Assembly: GCA_903908025.1 (NCBI GenBank)
Contig: CAIVQM010000102.1
Coordinates: 1 to 15,748, forward strand
Source: an uncultured bacterium
Lineage (GTDB): Bacteria; Actinomycetota; Actinomycetes; S36-B12
DNA: 15,748 nt
Reading direction: 5' to 3'
Below are positions 1 to 5,875 of the stretch, in pieces. The translations under genes and the position numbers were made by a program. The stretch's first letter is position 1; each line of letters begins with the position of its first letter. The notes beneath the pieces are model-generated. The model ran no database searches. It worked only from the letters and a program-made list of their open reading frames with translations, and was not told where the DNA came from.

Positions 1-1
1 C

Positions 2-427
2 GGCCTGCCGGGTCTGGTGTGGGCGATCTGCCGCCCGGATATCCAGGTGGTCATGATCGAACCACTGCTGCGACGCAGCACCTTCCTCTCGGAGGCCAGT
101 GCCGAGCTGGGCCTGGGCGATCGTGCGCAGGTGTGGCGGGGTCGGGCCGAGGAGGTCATGGCACGTCCGGACTTCGTGCCCTTCGACGTCGTCACCGCCC
201 GAGCAGTTGCCCCCCTCAGTCGCCTGATCGGCTGGACGGTTCCCCTGCTCGCCCTCGGTGGCTCACTGGTCGCACTCAAGGGCAGTAGCGCTGAACAGGA
301 GCTGCTTGAGTCGCAGGCGGTGGCACGATCCGCCGGTCTCACCGGACTCATCGTGCGCATCGTCGGCGCGGACATTGTCGATCCCGGTACTACCGTCATC
401 ACGGGAACCCGTGGTGCGGCACAATGA
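2..427 (+). CDS. rsmG: 16S rRNA (guanine-N7)-methyltransferase RsmG, 3' part
   Basis: RsmG (GidB) is the SAM-dependent methyltransferase that makes m7G in the 530 loop of 16S rRNA. The 5' end lies outside the window. The readable frame opens directly in a GLPGL motif, which in the family is the end of the glycine-rich SAM-binding loop, and continues with IEPLLRRSTFLSEASAELGL, a typical RsmG stretch following the acidic end of strand 2. Further on come VTARAVAPLSRL and the region around ALKGSSAEQEL, both characteristic of this family. The stop is TGA at 425-427. An ATG further in could be mistaken for a start, but the homology runs upstream of it to the window edge. Position directly before parA is the standard actinobacterial arrangement. 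What is visible is about 141 codons, roughly the C-terminal two thirds. Confidence 0.95.
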   Translation, partial: GLPGLVWAICRPDIQVVMIEPLLRRSTFLSEASAELGLGDRAQVWRGRAEEVMARPDFVPFDVVTARAVAPLSRLIGWTVPLLALGGSLVALKGSSAEQELLESQAVARSAGLTGLIVRIVGADIVDPGTTVITGTRGAAQ

Positions 428-431
428 CGCC

Positions 432-584
432 GTGACCACCAACCTAGACGCCGCCACCGCCGGGCGTCAGCCGGCCGGCCTCGGGTGGCCGGCAGGGGGA
501 CCGGGCGATGTTTCCCGTGAAACACCGGCATCAGCCAGCCCCGCGGGCCTGGGCTGGCCGGCCACATCGGATCAGCAGGTATGA
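432..584 (+). CDS. short ORF across parS, likely leader or detached N-terminal extension of ParA
   Basis: A 50-codon frame starts at GTG 432, five bases after the rsmG stop; GTG 411 and GTG 414 are alternative starts. It ends in TGA 582-584, overlapping the parA ATG as ATGA. It reads through parS, giving VSRETP. Actinobacterial ParA proteins such as the mycobacterial one often carry a low-complexity N-terminal extension containing VSRET, so this frame looks like that extension in a different frame from ParA. The octapeptide PAGLGWPA occurs twice (471-494 and 540-563), and all five base differences between the copies are synonymous in this frame, which supports real translation. It may be a coupled leader peptide, a frameshifted extension, or the product of a one-base assembly error. 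There is no clear Shine-Dalgarno sequence. Confidence 0.5.
   Translation: MTTNLDAATAGRQPAGLGWPAGGPGDVSRETPASASPAGLGWPATSDQQV
471..494 (+). repeat. direct repeat copy 1 left of parS (PAGLGWPA)
   Basis: A 24-bp unit encoding PAGLGWPA in the frame of the short ORF. The second copy is at 540-563. The two copies match at 19 of 24 bases, and every difference is at a third codon position. The copy ends 14 bp before parS. Confidence 0.7.
509..524. promoter_or_regulatory. parS centromere site (ParB-binding)
   Basis: The sequence TGTTTCCCGTGAAACA differs at one position from the widely conserved 16-bp palindrome TGTTTCACGTGAAACA (A to C at position 7). parS sites cluster near oriC and are where ParB-CTP clamps load to start chromosome segregation. 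Location between rsmG and parA is a classic position in actinobacteria. The mismatch breaks the palindrome at one base pair, so affinity may be reduced. I found no other site of this quality in the window. Confidence 0.9.
540..563 (+). repeat. direct repeat copy 2 right of parS (PAGLGWPA)
   Basis: Second copy of the 24-bp unit at 471-494, starting 15 bp after parS. The two copies therefore sit almost symmetrically around the parS centre. All five substitutions relative to copy 1 are synonymous in the short ORF's frame. Confidence 0.7.
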
Positions 585-1384
585 CCCGGATCATCACCGT
601 CGCCAACCAGAAGGGTGGCGTCGGCAAGACAACCAGCACCGTCAATATCGCCGCAGCGATCGCGCAGGCCGGCCACCGGGTGCTGGTGATCGACATGGAT
701 CCGCAGGGGAACGCCTCCACCGCACTGGGCGTGGATCACCGTGAGGGCACCCCGAGTGTTTACGAGGTGCTGGGCGGCGAACTCACCCTCGCCGAGGTGC
801 TGCAGGAGTGCCCAGACATTCCGGGGCTGTGGGCCGCGCCAGCGACGATCGATCTGGCGGGCGCGGAAATCGAACTCGTTGCCCAGGTGGCGCGGGAGTA
901 CCGACTCCGCCGGGCCATCGATTCATTGCTGACGACCAAGCAGTTCGACTACGTCTTCCTGGACTGCCCACCCAGCCTCGGCCTGCTTACCCTCAATGGC
1001 CTGGTGGCCGCCCGCGAGGTCCTGCTGCCCATTCAGTGCGAGTACTACGCCCTCGAGGGGCTTTCACAACTACTCCGCACCGTCGACATGGTTCGTACCC
1101 ACCTGAACCCCGACCTCGCGGTGAGCGCGATCCTGCTGACCATGTACGACGGTCGTACCCGACTGGCCTCCCAGGTGGCAGATGAGGTCCGTACCCACTT
1201 CGGTGCACAGGTACTGGCGACGGTCATCCCGCGCTCGGTCCGGGTATCCGAGGCGCCCTCCTACGGCCAGACGGTTGTGACGTACGACCCGACCTCATCC
1301 GGTGCCATCGCGTACCGGGAGGCGGCAGCTCAGGTGGTCGAGATGGCAACCCGACTATCAACAGGGTTATCCACAGACATATAG
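581..1384 (+). CDS. parA: chromosome-partitioning ATPase ParA
   Basis: ParA is a deviant-Walker ATPase that dimerises on nucleoid DNA with ATP and moves ParB-parS complexes apart. The 267-residue protein begins almost directly with the P-loop, KGGVGKTT at residues 11-18. It then has IDMDPQGN at about 38-45 (switch I region) and DYVFLDCPPSLG at 123-134 (Walker B). The later segments PIQCEYYALEG and VIPRSVRVSEAPSYG are family hallmarks. ATG 581 is the only sensible start in this frame, because an in-frame TGA interrupts the frame at the right edge of parS. AGG lies only one base upstream, too close for a normal Shine-Dalgarno, and the ATG overlaps the stop of the preceding ORF as ATGA, so coupled initiation is likely. 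The protein lacks the N-terminal extension often seen in actinobacteria. parB follows after 45 bp. Confidence 0.96.
   Translation: MTRIITVANQKGGVGKTTSTVNIAAAIAQAGHRVLVIDMDPQGNASTALGVDHREGTPSVYEVLGGELTLAEVLQECPDIPGLWAAPATIDLAGAEIELVAQVAREYRLRRAIDSLLTTKQFDYVFLDCPPSLGLLTLNGLVAAREVLLPIQCEYYALEGLSQLLRTVDMVRTHLNPDLAVSAILLTMYDGRTRLASQVADEVRTHFGAQVLATVIPRSVRVSEAPSYGQTVVTYDPTSSGAIAYREAAAQVVEMATRLSTGLSTDI
1355..1375 (+). promoter_or_regulatory. tandem DnaA-box-like sequences at parA 3' end
   Basis: Positions 1367-1375 read TTATCCACA, identical to the consensus high-affinity DnaA box. Twelve bases earlier, 1355-1363 reads CTATCAACA, matching at 7 of 9 positions. Both lie in the last codons of parA in the same codon phase, giving a repeated LST. 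They force use of CTA, TCA, ACA and TTA codons, which are rare in this high-GC sequence, suggesting selection on the DNA itself. An AT-rich stretch follows directly (1376-1420). Binding by DnaA is inferred, not shown. Confidence 0.55.
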
Positions 1385-1418
1385 GCTTATTACCGACAAA
1401 TACCCATAGTTTTCCCCC

Positions 1419-1425
1419 AAAGGAG
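1419..1425 (+). promoter_or_regulatory. strong ribosome binding site of parB
   Basis: AAAGGAG sits four bases upstream of ATG 1430, a near-ideal Shine-Dalgarno. It fixes the parB start and contrasts with the weak site in front of parA, which suggests ParB is translated independently and more strongly than ParA. The rest of the parA-parB gap is AT-rich. I see no convincing -35/-10 pair there. Confidence 0.75.
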
Positions 1426-1429
1426 TGAC

Positions 1430-2374
1430 ATGGCAGCGGCCCCGAAGCGAGGCCTGGGCAAGGGTCTGGGCGCCCTCATCCCATCCTCCACCCCGACCAC
1501 AGTGGTCGAGGCGGCCGAGTCGACCGCGCAGACCGTGCCCGCCGGGCCGATGGGCGCGACGTACGACGAACTACCGATCGAACAGGTGCTGCCCAACCCG
1601 CGTCAGCCGCGAACCGTCTTCGATGAGGACGCCCTGGCCGAACTGGTCTTCTCCATCCGTGAGATCGGCCTCCTGCAACCCATCGTCGTGCGCCGAACCG
1701 GCCCGCAGACCTACGAGCTGATTGCTGGTGAACGTCGCCTACGTGCATCCAAGGAAGCCGGCATCACGGCCATCCCGGCGATCATCCGCGAAACCGATGA
1801 CGATGCGATGCTGCGCAACGCCCTGCTGGAGAACCTGCACCGCGCGGACCTGAACCCGCTGGAAGAGGCGGCCGCCTACCAGCAACTGCTCTCTGACTTC
1901 GGCTGCACCCAGGACGAGCTCGCCCGCCGGATCGGCCGTTCGCGCCCACAGGTGTCGAACACGCTTCGGCTGCTCAAACTCCCGCCGGATGTGCAGCGCC
2001 GCGTTGCTGCCGGTGTGCTCAGTGCCGGGCACGCGCGGGCCCTGCTGTCCCTTGACGACCCCGTCGCCATGGATGCCCTGGCTACCCGCATCGTCGCCGA
2101 AGGCTTGAGCGTTCGGTCCGTCGAGGAGATCATCATCGTGGGCGATGGAGATGGACGACGACGCAAGTCCTCAACGAGGTCACGAGTGTCCCTGCCACGT
2201 GATGCCGAAACTGCTGATGCGGTCACGGAGTTCACCGGTCGCGCTGCCGACGCCCTCGACACCAGGGTGAGTGCGGACGGCTTCGCGACGCGCACGTCCC
2301 GCGGACGCCTCATCGTCGACTGCGCGGACATCGACGATCTGCGAAGGATTGCCGACCTGATTGCGCGGGGCTGA
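1430..2374 (+). CDS. parB: chromosome-partitioning protein ParB (CTP-dependent clamp)
   Basis: ParB binds parS, hydrolyses CTP, spreads as a sliding clamp and recruits ParA and SMC. The 314 residues show the usual order. Residues 6-18 (KRGLGKGLGALIP) are the ParA-interacting N-terminal motif. The ParB/Srx-like CTPase domain covers about 47-130, with PNPRQPR, the arginine-rich GERR at 100-103 and ENLHRADLNPLEEA from 124. A helix-turn-helix at about 150-177 (TQDELARRIGRSRPQVSNTL) contacts parS. A basic linker follows (RRRKSSTRSR), then a C-terminal dimerisation domain ending in LRRIADLIARG. All key motifs are intact and the length is normal. The gene converges on ddl with only 4 bp between the stops. 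A CTGATCAG palindrome lies at the junction, but there is no U-tract terminator. Confidence 0.97.
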   Translation: MAAAPKRGLGKGLGALIPSSTPTTVVEAAESTAQTVPAGPMGATYDELPIEQVLPNPRQPRTVFDEDALAELVFSIREIGLLQPIVVRRTGPQTYELIAGERRLRASKEAGITAIPAIIRETDDDAMLRNALLENLHRADLNPLEEAAAYQQLLSDFGCTQDELARRIGRSRPQVSNTLRLLKLPPDVQRRVAAGVLSAGHARALLSLDDPVAMDALATRIVAEGLSVRSVEEIIIVGDGDGRRRKSSTRSRVSLPRDAETADAVTEFTGRAADALDTRVSADGFATRTSRGRLIVDCADIDDLRRIADLIARG

Positions 2375-2378
2375 TCAG

Positions 2379-3323
2379 CTAGACGCGCTCGACCGCCACT
2401 TCGACGAGCTCCGCGATCAGTGAGCCCACCGTAACGTCGGCGGCGGCCAGCGCCTGCGGGAACAGTGATGTCTCGGTCATTCCGGGTGCGACGTTCACTT
2501 CGAGGAACCATGGCTGACCGTCGGCATCGATGATCATGTCGCTGCGCGACCAGTCACGCAGGCCCAGCAGCAGGTGCACGTTCAGCGCTTGTGCCTGCGC
2601 GAGAACGGCGTGCTCGTCACTGAGTCGCGCGGGGCAGAAGAACTCCGTGGTGCCAGCGGTGTAGCGCGCTGCATAGTCATACAACTCACCGGGCGGCACG
2701 ATCTCGACAACGGAGAGCGCGAGAACGTCACCCTCGCGGTCGAATACGCCGACGGTTACCTCAGTGCCGGACACGTACTGCTCCATCAGGACGACGTCGC
2801 CGTACGCGAAAGCGCCCACCATCGCCGCAGGGAGGTCAGCCGCCTGATGCACGATCGAGGTCCCGAGGGAGGAGCCACCCTTGGTGGGCTTGACCACAAG
2901 TGGAAGGCCGAGCCGCCCGACCACAGCGTCGAGCACGGCAGCCGCACCGAGTTCACGGAAGGTCGACTGCGGCATTGCGACGCAGCCCGGCGTGCGGATT
3001 CCGGCATCCTTCGCCAACTGCTTGGCGATGGGCTTGTCGAAGGCCAGCCGACTGGCCGCTGCACTGGAACCTACGTACGGAATTCCCAATGACTCCAACA
3101 CATCCCGCAGGGCACCGTCCTCGCCGGCAGCGCCATGCAGGAGGGGGACGATGCAGTCCGGGCGATGCTCGCGAAGCCGGTCAAGGAGAGCGGCATCGAC
3201 GTCTTGCTCGGCTACCTCCCAGTCGGGACGCTCGGTCCGAAGGGACTCAGCGACGCGGCGGCCAGATCGCAGCGACACGTCACGCTCAGTGGACAGGCCA
3301 CCGGACAGCACGAGCACGTGCAT
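2379..3323 (-). CDS. ddl: D-alanine--D-alanine ligase
   Basis: This ATP-grasp enzyme joins two D-alanines for the peptidoglycan pentapeptide stem and acts in the cytoplasm. Family signatures are in order: GGLSTERDVSLRSG from residue 8 (Glu13 is the first-site D-Ala ligand), HGAAGEDG at 63-70, VVKPTKGGSSLG at 143-154 (ATP grasp), YDYAARY at 215-221 in the omega loop, SRSD at 259-262 and EVNVAPGMTETSL from 275 (metal and phosphate ligands). The loop tyrosine points to D-Ala-D-Ala rather than D-Ala-D-lactate synthesis. The 314-residue length matches the short DdlB-like class. ATG 3323 is preceded by AGGAG. The upstream aminotransferase ends 8 bp before, so the two form an operon. Many actinobacteria have a main ddl elsewhere, so this may be a second copy; the window cannot show that. 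Confidence 0.93.
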   Translation of the reverse strand: MHVLVLSGGLSTERDVSLRSGRRVAESLRTERPDWEVAEQDVDAALLDRLREHRPDCIVPLLHGAAGEDGALRDVLESLGIPYVGSSAAASRLAFDKPIAKQLAKDAGIRTPGCVAMPQSTFRELGAAAVLDAVVGRLGLPLVVKPTKGGSSLGTSIVHQAADLPAAMVGAFAYGDVVLMEQYVSGTEVTVGVFDREGDVLALSVVEIVPPGELYDYAARYTAGTTEFFCPARLSDEHAVLAQAQALNVHLLLGLRDWSRSDMIIDADGQPWFLEVNVAPGMTETSLFPQALAAADVTVGSLIAELVEVAVERV

Positions 3324-3328
3324 GGGTT

Positions 3329-3334
3329 CTCCTA
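3329..3334 (-). promoter_or_regulatory. ddl ribosome binding site overlapping upstream stop
   Basis: On the minus strand the sequence TAGGAG both ends the aminotransferase (TAG) and forms the ddl Shine-Dalgarno, five bases before ATG 3323. A ribosome finishing the first gene sits on the initiation site of the second, implying coupled translation. Confidence 0.7.
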
Positions 3335-4621
3335 CTCGAGGTCAGGGGCGGGAACGGACGAACCCGTGATGGCTTGCGCGTGGGTCGTACCGAAGGTCTG
3401 TACGACCTCCAACTCACTTTCGATGACCGCAGCAAGTCGACGGACACCCTCGCGAATGCGGTCGGGCTCCGGGTAGCAGTACGACAGGCGCATGTTCTGC
3501 CGACCCTGGCCGTCTACGTAGAAGCCCGTGCCCGGGACGTAGGCGACGAGATTGGCCACCGCTCGCGGCAGCATCGCGGTGGCATCGAGCCCGTGCGGCA
3601 GGGTCAGCCACGAGTAGAAGCCACCTGCCGGAATCGTCCACGTGGTGCCCTCGGGCATCATGGCCTGGAGTGATTCGAGGAGCGCATCGCGGCGCTCATG
3701 ATAGACCTCCTGGAAGGTCTTGATCTGCTCGCGCCACGGCTGGGTGGCGAGGTACTCGGAGATGGTCAGTTGCGTGTAGTTCGATGGGCAGAGAACCGCA
3801 GACTCGTTGGCCAGCACCAACTTTTCGCGCACGCCATGCGGTGCGACGGCCCAACCGACCCGCAGGCCGGACGCAATGGTCTTCGAGAACGACCCCAGGT
3901 AGATGACACCGTCGGGATCGTCAGCGCGGATGGCCCGCGGCGGCTCGCCCTCGAAGCCGAGCAGACCGTACGGGTCGTCCTCGAGGATGGCGATGCCAGC
4001 GCTCTGAGCGATAGCCAGGATCTCTGCGCGACGAGCCGGACCCTGCGTAACTCCCGCGGGGTTGTGGAAACTCGGGATCGTGTAGATCAGCTTCACGCGC
4101 TTGCCAGCGGCGCGGGTGGCGGTGATCGCCTCCGACAGTGCGCTGGGCACCAGCCCTTCGTCGTCCATGGCGACGTGGATGACTTCGCACTCATAGGCCC
4201 GGAAGACGCCGAGGGCGCCGACATAGGACGGGGCCTCGACGAGAACGACGTCCCCCGGATCACAGAACACCCGGGTGACGAGGTCGAGTGCCATCTGCGA
4301 ACCCGTCGTCACGACGATGTCATCGGGGTGGGCGATGACGCCGACCTCACCGATCACGTCGAGGATCTGTTCCCGCAAGGTGACATCACCCTGGCCCGAG
4401 CCATACTGCAGCGCCTGTGCGCCGCGCTCGTAAAGCACCCGGCGTGCGGTGTCGGCCATCATCTCGACCGGCAGGGCCTGGACGAACGGCATGCCGCCAG
4501 CCAGTGACACGACCTCGGGACGGGATGCGACGGCGAAGAGGGCTCGGATCTCCGAGGCGCGCATTGCTTTCGCGCGACTGGCGTAGGAGTCCACCCAGGG
4601 ATCGAGGCGTGAACCGCCCAT
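3332..4621 (-). CDS. PLP-dependent aminotransferase, class I/II (LysN/MocR-catalytic-domain type)
   Basis: A fold-type I aminotransferase without the N-terminal GntR helix-turn-helix of MocR regulators. Visible motifs, numbered from the ATG used here: TGSQMALDL near 107 (PLP phosphate binding), IPSFHNPAGVT around 182-192 with Asn187, EDDPYG around 214-219 with the aspartate that pairs with the pyridine nitrogen, GSFSKTIASGLRVGW with Schiff-base Lys247, and NMRLSYCYP with Arg398 for the substrate carboxylate. All catalytic residues are present, so it should be active. The amino donor is not readable; relatives act on 2-aminoadipate, aromatic or branched-chain substrates. Start: ATG 4621 has GAGG five bases upstream; GTG 4627, two codons earlier, is the alternative. 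It is the first gene of an operon with ddl, which suggests but does not prove a role in alanine supply. Confidence 0.9.
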   Translation of the reverse strand: MGGSRLDPWVDSYASRAKAMRASEIRALFAVASRPEVVSLAGGMPFVQALPVEMMADTARRVLYERGAQALQYGSGQGDVTLREQILDVIGEVGVIAHPDDIVVTTGSQMALDLVTRVFCDPGDVVLVEAPSYVGALGVFRAYECEVIHVAMDDEGLVPSALSEAITATRAAGKRVKLIYTIPSFHNPAGVTQGPARRAEILAIAQSAGIAILEDDPYGLLGFEGEPPRAIRADDPDGVIYLGSFSKTIASGLRVGWAVAPHGVREKLVLANESAVLCPSNYTQLTISEYLATQPWREQIKTFQEVYHERRDALLESLQAMMPEGTTWTIPAGGFYSWLTLPHGLDATAMLPRAVANLVAYVPGTGFYVDGQGRQNMRLSYCYPEPDRIREGVRRLAAVIESELEVVQTFGTTHAQAITGSSVPAPDLE

Positions 4622-4670
4622 GCTCACCTCACTGTCCTGAAATCGTGGGCACCATCCGTGCCGCCGCGCC

Positions 4671-4677
4671 TAGAGTA
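4671..4677. promoter_or_regulatory. overlapping divergent -10 elements (bidirectional promoter candidate)
   Basis: The heptamer TAGAGTA contains TAGAGT as a plus-strand -10 (TANNNT), 24 bases before the small-protein ATG at 4701. It also contains TACTCT as a minus-strand -10, about 50 bases before the aminotransferase ATG. Neither side has a strong -35. Sharing of -10 bases between opposite strands is a known architecture of bacterial bidirectional promoters. The assignment is inferred from sequence only. Confidence 0.4.
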
Positions 4678-4700
4678 GAGGCACAGAGAGGACGGCGAAC

Positions 4701-4796
4701 ATGCGGCGTGCACTGGGTCTCATCGGACTACTCGGCCTGGGAATCCTCATCGGCTTTCTGATTCGCCTGGTATTACCGCGTCCCGACGCGAGTTAA
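4701..4796 (+). CDS. 31-residue single-span membrane protein
   Basis: A very short gene in the gap between the aminotransferase and the CwlM-like gene. ATG 4701 is preceded by AGAGAGGA (4685-4692), with nine bases between GAGG and ATG. The product starts MRRALGLIGLLGLGILIG, continues with one hydrophobic helix to about residue 24, and ends in a short polar tail, PRPDAS. The arginines in front of the helix predict the N-terminus in the cytoplasm. The helix is glycine- and leucine-rich (GLxGLxxLGxLIG), a pattern that favours helix packing. The TAA stop overlaps the cwlM stop on the other strand by 4 bp. I do not recognise the family. A good ribosome binding site, a candidate promoter and a coherent amphipathic layout argue that it is real; conservation would decide. 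Confidence 0.6.
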   Translation: MRRALGLIGLLGLGILIGFLIRLVLPRPDAS

Positions 4797-5854
4797 CGAG
4801 GCGCGCAGAATCCGGTCACTGCGGCTGCCAAGCCTTCGGCGAGCACGTCCTGAAAGGCCGCACTCGTGAGTCGGCGCGCATCACCATCGTTGGACAGGTA
4901 ACCCAGTTCGACGCGTACGGCGGGCATCCGGGTCATGCGCAGCAGATCCCACGTGCGCGGGTGTGTCTGGCAGTCGAGCAGGTCGGTGCGGGCGTGCAGC
5001 TCGGACTGCACGCGTTCCGCGAGTAGTCGTCCACTCGCCGAATGCGCGCCACCGCGCGGATCCCCGAAGTAGAAGGTGACCAGGCCGTTCGGCCGCGCAC
5101 TCGCCACCCGGTCGACGTGCAGCGAGAGCACGAGGTCGGCGCCGATGTCATTGGCGAACTGCGCTCGAGAGACATCGTCGCCGCGCGGCAGATCGGGATC
5201 ACGATGGGCGGGACGGGTGAGGAGCACCTGGGTGCCGAGGGCGGCGAGTCGGCCTTCGACACGCACGGCGATCGAGTGGCAGAGGTCGGGATCGACGGTG
5301 TCGCCGGGATCGAGGACGATGACCTTGTCGGCAACGCCTGTCTGGAGTTCGGCGACGGTGATGTGGTCGCGCAGGGTTGCGGCGTTGCCGCCGGAAATGG
5401 TGCGCACGAGTCGTTCGAAGGCTCGGAAGGTGTCGGGTCCACACGTGCCGTCCGCGCGAACGCCCACCCCCTTCTGGAACTCACGCATTGCCGCGTCGGT
5501 ATGCACGCCGAAGAGTCCGTCCGCCCGCCCGGCGGCGAACCCGAGTTGGTTCAGCCGACGCTGCAACTCCGTGACATCGTCGCCCGTCATCAGGTGCCCC
5601 GGCACATACGACAGCACCCGATCACCTAGTTGCCAGCGGGCCTCCTCGAGGCGCCGGAAGGTATGGGGGCCGACGATGCCATCGACGGTGATACCGCGCT
5701 CCTGCTGAAAGGTGCGGACGGCCCGATCGAGTTCATCGTCGAACCGACTCGGATCCCCATTGGCGATGTCCTGGCAGAGCCCCTGTTGGGCAAGGCGGGC
5801 TCGCACCTCTGCGACAGCCGCGCCTTCGTCGCCAAGACGAAGTCCGGCTGTCAC
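4793..5854 (-). CDS. cwlM: CwlM-like protein: two peptidoglycan-binding domains plus degenerate amidase_3 domain
   Basis: The order matches mycobacterial CwlM, a cytoplasmic regulator of MurA and lipid II export that evolved from an N-acetylmuramoyl-L-alanine amidase. Two PG_binding_1 repeats cover about residues 5-70 (ending FQQERGITVDGIVGPHTFRR) and 85-150 (FQKGVGVRADGTCGPDTF). An amidase_3 domain runs from about 180 to the end. The zinc site is damaged. The usual DPGHGG is DPGDTV, the loop to the second ligand is shortened, and the second-ligand glutamate appears to be aspartate. The later histidine (SLHVD) and the final glutamate (VELGYLSN) remain. No signal peptide is present. The 353-residue protein ends at GFCAPR and lacks the C-terminal tail that carries the phosphothreonines in mycobacterial CwlM. 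The start is GTG 5854, the only one after the trxA stop (21 bp away), with no clear Shine-Dalgarno. Confidence 0.88.
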   Translation of the reverse strand: MTAGLRLGDEGAAVAEVRARLAQQGLCQDIANGDPSRFDDELDRAVRTFQQERGITVDGIVGPHTFRRLEEARWQLGDRVLSYVPGHLMTGDDVTELQRRLNQLGFAAGRADGLFGVHTDAAMREFQKGVGVRADGTCGPDTFRAFERLVRTISGGNAATLRDHITVAELQTGVADKVIVLDPGDTVDPDLCHSIAVRVEGRLAALGTQVLLTRPAHRDPDLPRGDDVSRAQFANDIGADLVLSLHVDRVASARPNGLVTFYFGDPRGGAHSASGRLLAERVQSELHARTDLLDCQTHPRTWDLLRMTRMPAVRVELGYLSNDGDARRLTSAAFQDVLAEGLAAAVTGFCAPR

Positions 5855-5875
5855 GGGAGGGCCTGAACTGCCCGG

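Noticed and set aside
508..744. Plus-strand ORF beginning at the ATG inside parS
   Set aside because: It reads parA in the wrong frame, gives arginine- and histidine-rich low-complexity protein, and lacks a ribosome binding site.
1385..1429. Dedicated parB promoter in the parA-parB gap
   Set aside because: TAGTTT at 1407-1412 fits a -10 pattern, but no -35 is present and AT-rich sequence makes chance matches likely.
2363..2388. Possible bidirectional terminator between parB and ddl
   Set aside because: There is a CTGATCAG palindrome and a 5-bp GCGCG/CGCGC outer match, but the arms are out of register and no T-tract follows on either side.
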